This document shows, piece by piece, positions 12,201-21,491 of a stretch of DNA of 30,980 bases (position 1 is the stretch's first letter; every line of letters begins with the position of its first letter). Both the position numbers and the translations under genes were made by a program. The DNA lies in contig LRSR01001642.1 in NCBI GenBank assembly GCA_001579985.1, positions 1-30,980 on the forward strand, read 5' to 3'. This DNA comes from Hypsibius dujardini. Taxonomy: Eukaryota; Tardigrada; Eutardigrada; Parachela; Hypsibiidae. Below the pieces are notes generated by a model. The model was not told where the DNA came from, did no database searches, and was given only the letters and a program-made list of their open reading frames with translations.

Positions 12201-12571
12201 GCCGCAATCTCGAGGCTTGCCCTCTGCAACGAGTGGTACTCCTCCTGCTTCGACAGAAAGATCAACAACACAATAAAGGCGCGACCGTAGACAGTGAAGA
12301 CAGGGATGAACGCCACGAATTTAACAAAGGATGAAGCATTGTGGCTGGAGCGATGCAGCATGTAGGCTACGCCATTAATGCCGAGTGCAACAAAACTAAC
12401 TGCCGCACAGAGAACATGCGAACAACACACGACCCGACAAAGTATCGTGAGGAATGGGTAGCGCGTTTGGAAGGGCAGGTAACCGAATACACCTAGTAGC
12501 GCCTCCGGAAAGGTCCGGATCTTATGACCTGGCTGTTGCACAATATCGAGCCGGTTCTTGTTTCTGTTCAT
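9235..12571 (-). CDS. Gustatory-receptor-like seven-transmembrane protein (receptor A, intact, 417 aa)
   Basis: Predicted chemosensory receptor of the arthropod gustatory receptor superfamily (7tm_7-like), in the plasma membrane. Four exons: 12571-12168, 11316-10659, 9501-9391 and 9315-9235; phases 2, 0, 0; total 1254 nt with no internal stop. Hydrophobic segments lie near residues 40-70, 83-108, 140-160, 185-225, 275-300, 318-345 and 393-408. The most conserved stretches across the cluster are FFRNIxFxxHxLDQ before TM5, FxGYSTxLLLPLA in TM6, and TFGLSFSVVAYEITQ in TM7, which stands where insect receptors carry the TYhhhhhQ motif. The last two introns match receptors B and C in position and phase; the first intron is unique to this copy. 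The start is the ATG after a TATA box at 12649-12655. An in-frame TGA at 12599-12601 blocks N-terminal extension. The family call rests on topology, gene structure and length, not a database match. Confidence 0.83.
9502..10658 (-). other. Second intron of receptor A
   Basis: A 1157-nt intron, donor GTAACG and acceptor GTTTAAACAG. Its first part (about 10390-10560) resembles the dispersed MITE-like family found at 11383-11832 (CCCCCTAGCCCT and a terminal CTAGGACCTTA block). The rest holds nothing I recognise. Confidence 0.5.
11317..12167 (-). other. First intron of receptor A, absent from receptors B and C
   Basis: An 851-nt phase-2 intron, donor GTGTTG and acceptor TTTCTTTCGCAG. Receptors B and C read straight through the equivalent position. 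More than half of the intron (11383-11832) is a MITE-like element. Confidence 0.7.
11383..11832. mobile_element. MITE-like element, family M, copy 1 (in the receptor A intron)
   Basis: A non-coding block of about 450 bp. Its left end (ggcttgtttaggatacttga-like) matches the reverse complement of its right end (GGGCTCGCTTAGGATCCTTA) imperfectly over about 30 bp. It shares internal blocks with 26327-26639 (AGAACCAGCAC, TATTGTTTCTAA-like, CACAAGTTTGAAA, CCCCTGGCCCTACC). No transposase; superfamily unknown, and I could not fix a target-site duplication. Confidence 0.6.
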
Positions 12572-12648
12572 TGTTGGAGGAGTTATAGGAGAAATATTTC
12601 AAAGATTCCTGACATGTTCTCTTAAATGGACAAACGGAGCATGCCGAC

Positions 12649-12655
12649 CTTTATA
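12649..12655 (-). promoter_or_regulatory. Candidate TATA box of receptor A
   Basis: TATAAAG on the minus strand, about 78 nt upstream of the receptor A ATG, leaving room for a start site near 12620 and a short leader. The homologous flank of the dead duplicate at 14803-14995 reads TGTAACAG here, so the box is lost there. Confidence 0.45.
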
Positions 12656-13000
12656 CAGCAAGTAATTCAGAGTAATTTGCCCGAGAGTCGGCAGGGCGTC
12701 TTGTGGTTGGCGGAGAAGCAGAACGCCCAATGAAAACTTTATAACAATGCCGACTGACTTGCGCTCTCGCGCAACGCACTCCCTCTTTCGACTCAGAACA
12801 CGCTGAAGCAGAAGTTGAAACTGGGCGGAGCTACAAAAACTCATTACCGACCCAGAACAGACTACTAAAGCTAGGAACAAGGAAGCATATTGCAGTCACT
12901 ACATTTGGGAAGACCACAGTTCGATATGGGGGAGGGAGTGTAAACACATGCGGCAAAATCTAACGCTAACCAGTCAGGCCATTTAACTCGCACTATGTGT
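12656..13000. other. 5' flank of receptor A
   Basis: Parts of this segment (about 12660-12710 and 12890-12950) align with 14890-14995 upstream of a dead receptor copy, showing that the duplication included promoter DNA. An intervening stretch of roughly 190 bp (about 12710-12890) is missing from the other copy. An open frame covers it on the minus strand but ends in TGA before the receptor start. Confidence 0.5.
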
Positions 13001-13439
13001 AATACGGAGTTAGAGTTTTATTTACTATATTTATTTGAAAGCAGACAAACTCTTCTTGAGTAATAGTCAAGCCTAGTTACAGGCAAAATTTTATTACAAA
13101 CGGGAAGAGATCTTCTACTTAAAGAGGGCAAGAGATTCACAACTCTACAAGTCGGACAATGAAGATCACTGTACATTTTTCTCAATTCACACAAAAAGGT
13201 CAGCCTTTTCGGCTTTGCAGTCGGCTTGAATTCGAAGGAAGTGGTCAGTACGTCGGCTCCTCTTAATTTTGTTGAAAACAGTCAGTTTGCAGGTAACTCG
13301 GAAACGGACGATTGCCAGGGTTGATCCTCCGTTACAACCAAGTTGCGTCTTACCCCTTCCACGGCTTTTCTTCAGAAGTGATACTTATTTGATCCATGAT
13401 GTCGGTTGTTGACTTTACCAATTTGTACTAGTTTAATGC

Positions 13440-14805
13440 TCAAACCGCATTGCGTTGGGGCACCTGCAGACTGGATTTCCGAGGTCGCCGACCACACCGG
13501 AGTGCAGTAGTTGAGGTTGGGGTCTCTTCAGTAGGTTCACACACTCCTCGGTTGCCATGTCGTCTTTCACGCGACTAATTAGTGCAATGCCGGTCATCAC
13601 GTTCTGTCAGTCATTCGCACACTAATCGGTTCAGGTTAAATGTCGATCGACTATCACGCCCACTTAGAGGATTGAGTCTATCATAGTGAGCGCTTGCCCA
13701 CTCAATAGAAATAGCGGGGCCGCCTCACAAGCTTATCGCTTCTACTGTGTGCTAACGAGCGTACCGACACATTTCTTTTCGTTCAGCGCAAGGTGGTGTT
13801 CCGCGAATAATTTCGACGATAACTCCACGAGCTCGTTCAGTCCCTTCACTGTCCCCTTCCGGTATCTTACTCACGCAGTATACTGCAGTGTTATCTGCAA
13901 AGCATTCATTACCTCCTCTTCCGTCACCGTCAAGCCCCTACTTCCTAAGCTACCCGTTGATAAAATGGTGAAAAAAATGGCCCCAGCACTAAACCTTGAA
14001 ATACCCACTTCCGATCTCTAATGGTGAGAGGAACGGCGTCGCCGCAAATACTCCGCTGTTGTCGAGTACTTTCTTCCAGACTTCCGTCACCTTCAACAGT
14101 AGTAACTCGCAGGAGTAGCACTACAGAATCCGGATTACCGCTCAGACAGGAGGTTGTTGTTTTTCAGATGGTGGATGGGCTGTTTCTGGCCGAACTTCTC
14201 AAAAACTTAGACTGTATTGCTAACTAACGAAATTGTTTTAAGGTCATTCGGTTGTGCGACGCCAGTTGTTTTTGGGATGGGTACGGATAAAGCAATTTTA
14301 AAGACATCTGCAAAGACCCCGACCAGGAGGCATTTGTTGATGAGATAGTTTAGCAGTCCACAATGACCAGTTCGACGCGAGTTGGTGAAGGATGCCGACT
14401 GGTCCGCTGGATTTCTTGTCTGGATCATAACACAAAAGGTGTGATGGATATTGATGGGTTGGATCGTCTGGAAGACAAAGACAGTAATCGAATAGGCAAG
14501 TGTAACACCCACACGATTATCACATAACTGGCGCCTTGTAAAGCTGTGTGCGCTGTGACGAAATATTGGTTCATTTCATTCAAGTCAACATTAGCCGGAA
14601 TTTCCTTCGGAGACATACGATTAAGAATGGTGTTAAATGCCTTCCATATTCCCGTGCGGTCGGTTTGAAATCGGTCACAATTGAATTTCTTCGTCGACGT
14701 AAAGGTCTGCCGTACTTCTTTTTGACGGAGCGAAAATCGGTTCTTGCTGTCTCAAAGCTGGTGGGTGCAGCTCTCATCATCTCCTCATAGGCGTGCTTAT
14801 TCAAC
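13440..14805 (-). pseudogene. Decayed non-LTR retrotransposon (LINE) reverse transcriptase, minus strand
   Basis: Fragments in several frames follow the order of a Jockey/CR1-like reverse transcriptase. From high to low coordinates: a basic linker (RTDFRSVKKKYGRPLRRRRN, about 14730), GVFADVFKIALSVPIPKTTG with a degraded ISL block (about 14300-14220), a KNNNLLSE-type finger (about 14160), FQGLVLGPFF (about 13990, the GVPQGSVLGPLLF box), FADNTAVYC (13890 region; the catalytic FADD has become FADN) and LNYCTPVWSATSE (about 13500, typical downstream motif). Frameshifts and stops are frequent, so it is inactive. The 5' end abuts a receptor remnant at about 14803, so it looks 5'-truncated. The 3' end may reach about 13000, where A/T-rich sequence occurs, but I cannot fix it. 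Confidence 0.75.
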
Positions 14806-14995
14806 ATCAAACCGATTCTTGTCTCTGTTAATTGTTGTAGGAGTTAGAGGAATATTTCAAGGGTTCTTTGCATAACGTCTGAAACTGTTACAGAGCAAGC
14901 AATCCGGAGTATATTTCCTGAGAATTGGCAAAGGGCATCACTATATACTACAATGTACATTTGTAAGGATAACAGTTTAATATGGGGTGTGGGGT
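14803..14995 (-). pseudogene. Receptor remnant E: N-terminus and 5' flank of a duplicated receptor gene
   Basis: Aligns with 12548-12950 of receptor A. The first codons correspond to NRNKNRLDI of receptor A (here NRDKNRFDV), but the ATG has become ATT. The upstream leader (cctacaacaa, gaatatttcaa) and a more distal block (ACATTTG..AAG..ACAGTT..ATATGGGG) are also shared. The coding part stops after about ten codons at the edge of the LINE, which probably destroyed this copy. Confidence 0.65.
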
Positions 14996-15156
14996 ATATT
15001 ACCTATGTAAGGGGGATGTACCGTCTCTATCAAACTGGTCTACATGAAAATTACAAAAAAAAGAAAAAGCAGAAACAGAAAAACTACGAAAATCAAATTT
15101 GACGAAAAGTGAAAACACGGAATATGAAGAAAACTACAAAATGGAAAAAACATATT

Positions 15157-16763
15157 TTATTTTCTATGTTTTTTTTCCCCGCGTGAGTTTGACCTTTGCG
15201 TGATTTCGTAGGCGAGCACGCTGAATGAAAGTCCGAATGTAAAGGTCTGGAAAACACCCACATGCCATAGATAAAGAAATCATTGCAAAATTTCTTCTCG
15301 CGTGTATAGCAGAGGAGATTGAGGGCACTTTCTTACCCCAGCTACCATGGTCGAGTAACGTTAATGCAATCTGAACCCTGGAGGACGATGCTGTTTTGCT
15401 CACTTGACCCGATGAGAGCCTGCAACATTTTGTGCAATTGACTATCCTGAGAATACAAGGGGCAAAAGTGCAAAAAGTTATCGCTTGATTCTGCTGGAAC
15501 ACATTTGAGGAAGAGGTTACCGATCCTTCTCCGGGGAAATGTCGACAAATGGCGAGCGACAGCTGATACACTTGAAAGTTTGTGGACTCAGCCTGAACAT
15601 ACACAGTATGAAAATGAGATTCAAACCACTTCAGAAATCTAGATGAAAAACTCAAAAATCCTTACCACATCGTATAGATAGGCTAATGACAAAAGTAAAA
15701 CAGTGGAATACCCGACAAAGAACGTTATAGACGGACAGTTAGAGAGCCATTCTGCCAAATTCTTTAACGCATCAGTAATAATGACCGTTGCCACAAACCT
15801 CATCGCACACGCCTGGTCGAGAACGTGTGAGGAGAAAAATATATTCCGGAAAAAGGCATCAATTTCCCTATTAAAATTGATCATCTCCATTTGGCATCGT
15901 CTTATGGCTGTCAATTCGCTAATTCGATCTCCTCTCATTGTGCTTTCCGATTCCGGCAAAGTCTCATCTCTGTTCAAAACCAGTCGGAGTTTGGCCATGC
16001 TGCTATTATTATGCTTCATACAAAGTCGCAAAGTTATAGCCAAACAAATGCCCAATACCACAATTTGTAGAGACAGACAGTAACTGGTGAGATAAAACGC
16101 ATACACTGCCCAAAATACGGGGCGAGAGTTTAATTGTACTATCCCTGAACAGGAATTCGTTTTCTGAAGGTCGCTAGCAATCAGACCACTCAGGCAAGGC
16201 GACAAACCCCAGGCACATTCTACTGCAATAGTTACCGCTCCCAATAACGTTGCAATTCTCCTAATTTTTGCTCGCAGCTTTTCGGCAATTGCCAATGAAT
16301 TTTTCTTCCATTTCTCCCCAATTAGGAGTTGCGTTGCTGGCACGTTCGCTCGGCACAGCGAATGCCAATCCGCCCGTTTTGAAAGCAAAAGCAACACGAC
16401 CAGGATTGCACGACCTTACACAGCAAAGCTCGGGATGTAGTCTATCGAGTTCACAAATAGTGATTCGTTGCTTCTGGCGATGGGTGCTCGCTGTATGGTG
16501 ACCACCACAGACATGAATAAGAAACCAAAACCAATGAGTCCGCCCAGCAGGTGGAGTGGACATACAGAGCGGGAAACTAATTGAATACATCTGTTCTGAG
16601 CATTGAAAGGTAAATATCTAAGCAGGACGACTAAGTATCTGGGTAATCCGGGCGTTTCTTCTGTGATAGTTGATGTTTTGTTTTTAACGACTATTATGGA
16701 CGTTGTACTTCTCTTGCAAAAAATGTCCATTGGAAAGGTAAAAGTATGACGATACCGTGTCAA
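15157..16763 (-). pseudogene. Gustatory-receptor-like gene B with an in-frame TAA and a 1-nt deletion
   Basis: Homologue of receptor A. Exons: 16763-15666, 15446-15337 and 15246-15157; donor and acceptor positions and phases match receptors A and C except for the lesions. The reading frame is open over about 365 codons except TAA at 16418-16416, where receptor A has Tyr in the sequence V-Y-G-R-A; the frame and homology (GRAILVVLLLLSKRADWHSL) continue directly after it. The penultimate exon is 110 nt instead of 111, giving a TAG at 15344-15342 and breaking the frame into the last exon. That exon still reads TFGLSFSVLAYEITQRSNS. Two independent lesions favour a real pseudogene. The 5' end is uncertain: Met at 16763 or 16730. 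Confidence 0.8.
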
Positions 16764-17574
16764 TTGTATGTTTGCACTACCGAATTCACCTTTTGCAGTA
16801 CACTTCTGAGTTTCGATATAAGCACATGCTTACATTATTTCAGAGCTTTCACGCTGTAGCACCCATTTCTAAATCATTTTAGCGGGAATGCAACCTCATG
16901 TTGCGTTTTACCGTACTTCAACTTGGACTAGTAAACGAAGAATACCCAAGAGAAACTCGTGCAAATGGAACGTCAAGAGCAATATTTATATAGCGTATGG
17001 ACTTTCTTCGAAAAATGTTCAGGATTCTGTGTGTACAACTGGGGCCGGGCGAGACAACCTTGGTACAGCTGACGGAAGCGTAACGGAGGGAGAGGGCACA
17101 GGGGTAATTGCTTTACCAACGTAATTCTAAGGTTTGCAAAGGGGGAACTTTTAGTTTTTATAAGTGTGGCAATCGCTGCGCGCGGAAAATTAGAATCAGA
17201 CATGAACCACTTCGCGCAAAGGTTAAAAAAATACAATTTTTTTCTTTGGCATAAAAATACCGGTACTGATTCTGTCCACCACGCGCGAAAAATTGGTTTC
17301 TAAACGCCAAACTTCAACCAGTCAAAATTATCCGGACATTTAAAGATTAGTTATACAAGCATGAAAAAAGAGAGGGTGGGTGAAAAACTAAAAATCAGAA
17401 AAATACACGGAACGTTTATCATAAAATGATAAAATAGGACAAAATATGGTTGCCATTCCTAGGGGTGTGTTAAGTTTTTAGAATGATCTTAAAATTGTGC
17501 ACAGGTTGCTCCCTCGGAACAGAAAACCGCCCCCCCCCCTGGCGTGAGAAGCTCTTTGCGCTTCTTACAGCCCT
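16764..17574. other. Intergenic region upstream of receptor B
   Basis: No gene is supported. It contains a C-rich tract (about 17529-17540) in a context resembling the 3' end of the MITE-like family M (gcccccccccctggc). Confidence 0.4.
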
Positions 17575-17762
17575 GACAAGGGAATATTTACCTGTGTTAT
17601 TCTGAGATCGGGCCCAACTTTTTTTATGGATACATACTATCAAACCATGATTTTAGAAAATATGACTGGTCCCCCACAATTCCGTTTGAGATGGAGAAAA
17701 TCGGAGAAGATTCCTATTGCGACAGCTACTTTAATGCTTTCGCAATATCGTTGATTGATTAA
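17575..17762 (+). pseudogene. Left arm of an inverted duplication of unrecognised coding sequence
   Basis: The plus-strand frame from 17580 runs 60 codons to TAA (17760-17762), containing FFYGYILSNHDFRKYDW and FEMEKIGEDSYC. The same peptide, diverged, is encoded on the opposite strand at 18750-18563. A TGA sits two codons before the frame (TCA in the other copy), so this arm is a fragment. Conservation of frame over 60 codons suggests the ancestor was protein-coding. Family not recognised. Confidence 0.65.
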
Positions 17763-18092
17763 CTAAACACAGTACAATACTTTAGCGACGCTATTTAAGG
17801 CGCAGTTGTAGCCACGCCCCCGGGCTGTTTGCTCACCACTCCGTCTGAATAGTTTTAAATATTTTATTCCAAGTATTCACCGTTAAAAATTTATCGCTTC
17901 TGTTTAACCTGCTCGAATTTTTTTTTACCGAAAACCGAAGAAGTACAATTTCGAAGCGCTGGTCTTTGCCTCATCGATTGTCTCACAATAAGCTAAAATT
18001 TGCCAGAGCGGAAGAAAAGGAGAGCCTACCCTCCGCCGGTGGCTAACGTTAGAGCTTGTTTTTTTTATCTCTTGATTGAAAATTTGTGAAGA
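17763..18092. other. Spacer inside the inverted duplication
   Basis: AT-rich sequence between the two arms. I see no gene or recognisable element. Confidence 0.4.
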
Positions 18093-18950
18093 TCACTGGG
18101 CATGTGGGCAGTTGGTAAGTTGCTTGATTGAAGACTGTGGCGCATTACCTGGGTAGGTAGTTTTGTAGGCACACCTGAGGCCATATGTATGGAAAACGCA
18201 GTTTGAGTTGCGCATTAGAATCGCGTCGCTACAGTAGTGTTCATTAGCAAAGTGTTTCATCAGCAATCTTCTCCACTCCATCAAATCGCAAATAGGAATT
18301 TAATTACTCGGTTGATTGTCTAATGATTTTGACAGACTGGTTGTTCGAGATTTTGCAAAACCTTGTTGTTGTGGTATACCGTTGTTGTTTTATCCGTTGC
18401 GGCTAATGTATCAATATTCTTTACTTTAACTGTTATTGGAACAGATTCGAAGATGCCGGTTACCATTTCTGTGGCCCCGACTCGTTTGTCAAATGATTTG
18501 CGCATCGACTTTTGTTTGCCTGAACCGTAAAATGGGTAAAGGAACAAAATAATTTTCGTAATTCAATCAATCAACGCTATTGCGAAAGTATTAAAGTGAC
18601 TGCCGCAATAGGAATCTTCTCCGATTTTCTCCATCTCAAACGAATTTGTGAGGGACCAGTCATATTTTCTAAAATCATGGTTTGATAGTATGTATCCATA
18701 AAAAAATATTGGGCCTGATCTTAGATTAACACAGGTAAATATTCCCTTGTGAGCATGATGACGGTTGCAACTGACTGGCCTCCACACCTAGTTGCATGAC
18801 ATTGACACCCAGACGTAAGCAATGGCTTTCTGAACTGATCATTATCAAGATTGTTGACTTAATAATTCGACCCGTCGTTTTAAATTGCGAGCCAGTGAAA
18901 TATACCGAATGTTTGCTTCTGTTCTCACCCTGAGGTGCCACAGAAGCATG
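18093..18950 (-). pseudogene. Longer copy of the unrecognised coding sequence (minus strand), broken
   Basis: From high to low coordinates the minus strand holds a frame with PQGENRSKHSVYFTGSQFKT and CLRLGVNVMQLGVE (18941-18729), then the segment shared with the plus-strand arm (18750-18563), then frames containing SFDKRVGATEMVTGIFESVP (18547-18320) and CSDAILMRNSNCVFHTYG (18284-18093). Within the shared segment the frame has TAA where the other arm has TAT, followed by a 1-nt insertion in a T-run, so this copy is not translatable as one protein. It could be an old gene or a transposon ORF; I do not recognise it. Confidence 0.5.
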
Positions 18951-18985
18951 TGACCCAGAGCTGCAAATATAAACGCCATTGGCTG

Positions 18986-19037
18986 CTAACAGTTAAGTGA
19001 GTTTGACATCTGAGTGATCTCATAGGCCAGCAGGTAC
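18986..19037 (-). pseudogene. Receptor remnant D: C-terminal end of a receptor last exon
   Basis: The minus strand reads LLAYEITQMSNSLNC and TAG (18988-18986), aligning with SVVAYEITQRSNNISSCS of receptor A and SVLAYEITQRSNS of receptor B. The sequence upstream in transcription sense is interrupted at 19037 by the hAT element. On the far side a stop appears immediately in this frame and tandem repeats begin, so no more of the exon survives. Confidence 0.6.
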
Positions 19038-19920
19038 CAGAGCTGTGCCGCTATAGGCTCCAGACTCCCGCTACGCTAACGCTAATCATGGAAAATCCGC
19101 CCCGCTAAAACCACTAACCCCGCTAATGGTAAATTTCATTAGTCTATAAATCCATTTCAGATGCCTTTCGCTTAACGCGGCACTGATAATCTAGTAGATC
19201 ACTATTGACGTTTCCGAAATACAAATGTTCAAAGTCACGGTTATTAGAAGCCTGACGCTTTGTTCCAAGCTCTAGCTCGACGCTTTGGCAGCTCTAGACA
19301 TTGGTGAAAGAAATAATCTCATAACATTGGACAGGCTCTCTGTGAATACCGATGCGCGCGCCAAAGTTCAACACCCGAGGTAGCGCTTTGAAAAGTCTAG
19401 CTATTTTTACATTTACAAAAAGCACTTTTTCCATTTGGACGTGTCACGTGAGCTATTGCCAAGCTGAGCAGTCGTACATGTGACGCGTACGAGACAAAGT
19501 CTGCATTTCGGTTCGCCCTCCACTTGGTCGATAAATCTGCTCACTCATGGGTTTCTCTTTGATGGCAGCTGCTTGATTGTTTGATTTTCAAAAGTGCCAT
19601 AGTATACTAGGATATAGTACAGCAAATCAAACAATCAAGCAGCTGCCATCAAAGAGAAAACCATGAGTGAGCCGATTTATTGACCAAGCGGAGGGCGAGC
19701 CGAAATACAGACTTTGCCTCCTACTGTTATTTGAATTATTGCTTCCTAACGCAACAAAACCGCTAAATCCGCACCGCTAATTTCATTGCCGCTACGTCCG
19801 CTAATTGGAATTACCGCTACGCTGACGAACTTGACCGTTAACGCTAATCCCGCTAAGCGTAGCTGGTTTAGCTGGTTTAGCGGCTTTAAAGTCCTTCGCT
19901 AAATGAGCAACACAGCTCTG
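19038..19920. mobile_element. Non-autonomous hAT-like element, 883 bp, with 8-bp target duplication
   Basis: Ends in CAGAGCTGTG and its exact complement, with near-match continuing to about 15 bp; the CAGAG..TG start is typical of hAT termini. Both sides are flanked by the 8-bp direct repeat GCAGGTAC (19030-19037 and 19921-19928), the hAT target size. The subterminal parts are packed with CCGCTAA/CGCTAA-type motifs in both orientations. The core is a long inverted repeat (19491-19720). There is no transposase frame, so it would need an enzyme from elsewhere. The intact target duplication suggests a fairly recent insertion. Confidence 0.87.
19491..19720. repeat. Long inverted repeat (about 97-bp arms) inside the hAT-like element
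   Basis: Arms 19491-19588 and 19622-19720 are reverse complements with about 7-8 mismatches, mostly transitions, around a spacer of about 33 nt. A transcript would fold into a long near-perfect hairpin, a possible small-RNA precursor. Confidence 0.88.
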
Positions 19921-19928
19921 GCAGGTAC

Positions 19929-20190
19929 TACGGTACCAGCTGCTCCAATAAAAGGTTCCTATCCAGATGGCTGTACCTATGTACTTATATACCTAGATAC
20001 TAGTATACTTAGGTACTAAGAAACCATAACAAAATTTGCTATCGTACAATTTACGTATTCCAATGGCTGCAACTATGTACTTATGTATCTAGATACTGGC
20101 AACCAAAGGTACTAAGCTATAATGACACGAGCTGTTGTCCTAAAATTTACTTATCCAAAGGCTGTACCTACATACTTGTGTACCTAATAT
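19929..20190. repeat. Tandem repeat, 96-bp period, about 2.5-3 copies
   Basis: Units start at 19960, 20056 and 20152 with the pattern tatcca..tggctg..actatgtactta; spacing is 96 bp each time. The sequence from 19929 to 19959 resembles the end of a preceding unit (ggtaccagctgctccaataaaa). Diverged, so probably old. Confidence 0.75.
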
Positions 20191-21491
20191 TAATAATACG
20201 AACATAGGTGAAAAACGTAATTGTTCCGCACATGTAAACTGCATGCACAGGCGCAGCTCTTCACCTGATGGGCGGAAATATTGACGCTTATTCATAGTCG
20301 CATTTTATAATCTCTTATGTTACTATATCATAGTTCCTCTAGAGGTATAATTGAAATCAAGTCAAATTAATGCTATTTTCTTTGAAATTGAGTTCGGACT
20401 TGGTAGGCGTTAACCAAAAAGTGCACATCAAGGGACGGTAATTATAAATGTAATAAACTGCAACCATTTTTTGAAAATGAAGGAAATTGCTGGCGTGGCT
20501 TTCTAAAGTGGTTTTTGCAGTGCCTACCAGCCTTAGCTAATTTGCAACGTTTTTTAGTTTTAGGTATTTCCGCAAAACAAATTGGCTGGAACTGCTTGGC
20601 CTATTCCTTTCGCGTTTCCTTAAAAGTCGCCTACCAACATCAATAGAACTCTGCAACGTATTTCTAGCATTTAGCAATTTCTAATGTTTGCGATTGCTGT
20701 TGTTTCCTCATTCGATTACTTTCAGTTTCTGATGCAGTAATTTGGGTGATCCGGGGTATCAGAAATTAATAGCCGTATTGCTGCATATTCGTTATTTCAA
20801 TATAAACGGTCTGCGAAGTGTGGGGCGTGCCGTTGTCAGTGGGTGTAGTGCGTATGAATATGAATATATATTCAAATAGAATCCAATAGTTTCTTTAGAT
20901 AAATTGTAGATACCAAGGCGTCCGGCACAAATATTTCTGAGAGAAAAAATGTCATCGAAATGTCATTGAAATGTTCCGCATGTTTTATGGGAGTGCATAA
21001 CTGACGGATAAATATTTGCCATTTATAGATAGACAACTACCAGACAGACTTTTTGCTGTTAAATGTCCATCGGACATCATTTGTCCTTAGGCTAACAAAT
21101 TTATCCAAGATTAAAGGTGATATATTTGTTTGGAAAGAACTCCCAGAGAAATTGTGAGTTCCTTTCCGGGAAATTCAGACGGACTTGTATTAGGGTATGG
21201 AGAATTTTATTATTTGCAGTCATGAGAAATGAACGAATTGAGAAGCGAGAATTTTGTGGGGACTTACCGCTGCTGTGAAATGCAGATACTTTGAAGAACC
21301 ATGAAAGGACAGAAAACCACCAGAATGTTCATTTTTTATGTTTTTTTTTTATTTGTGGTTCGCTAACATATTTTGTATTTCGCAAGTTCCAAGCACTGCA
21401 TTCGAAAAGGTCAATAAGAAAAGAAAGACAAATAGTAACGAAATATTCCATCATCCATCAATCCACAGCTGTGTATTTGGGGGTTGGTGAA
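20191..21491. other. Gene-poor stretch between the tandem repeats and receptor C
   Basis: AT-rich sequence; no exon of a receptor or other family was found on either strand. Confidence 0.4.

Noticed and set aside
12599-12880. A 93-codon minus-strand frame just upstream of receptor A, in the same frame
   Set aside because: It ends in TGA before the receptor ATG, contains the TATA-like site, and its homologue at 14890-14945 is not frame-conserved. Most likely promoter and leader DNA.
13686-14021. Plus-strand open frame of 111 codons
   Set aside because: It is antisense to the decayed LINE reverse transcriptase.
16411-16425. GTGTAAGG around the receptor B TAA as a splice donor that removes the stop
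   Set aside because: The codons right after it (GRAILVVLLLLSK) align with receptor A (GRAFIVLLIFLSK), so splicing there would delete conserved coding sequence, and no matching acceptor follows nearby.
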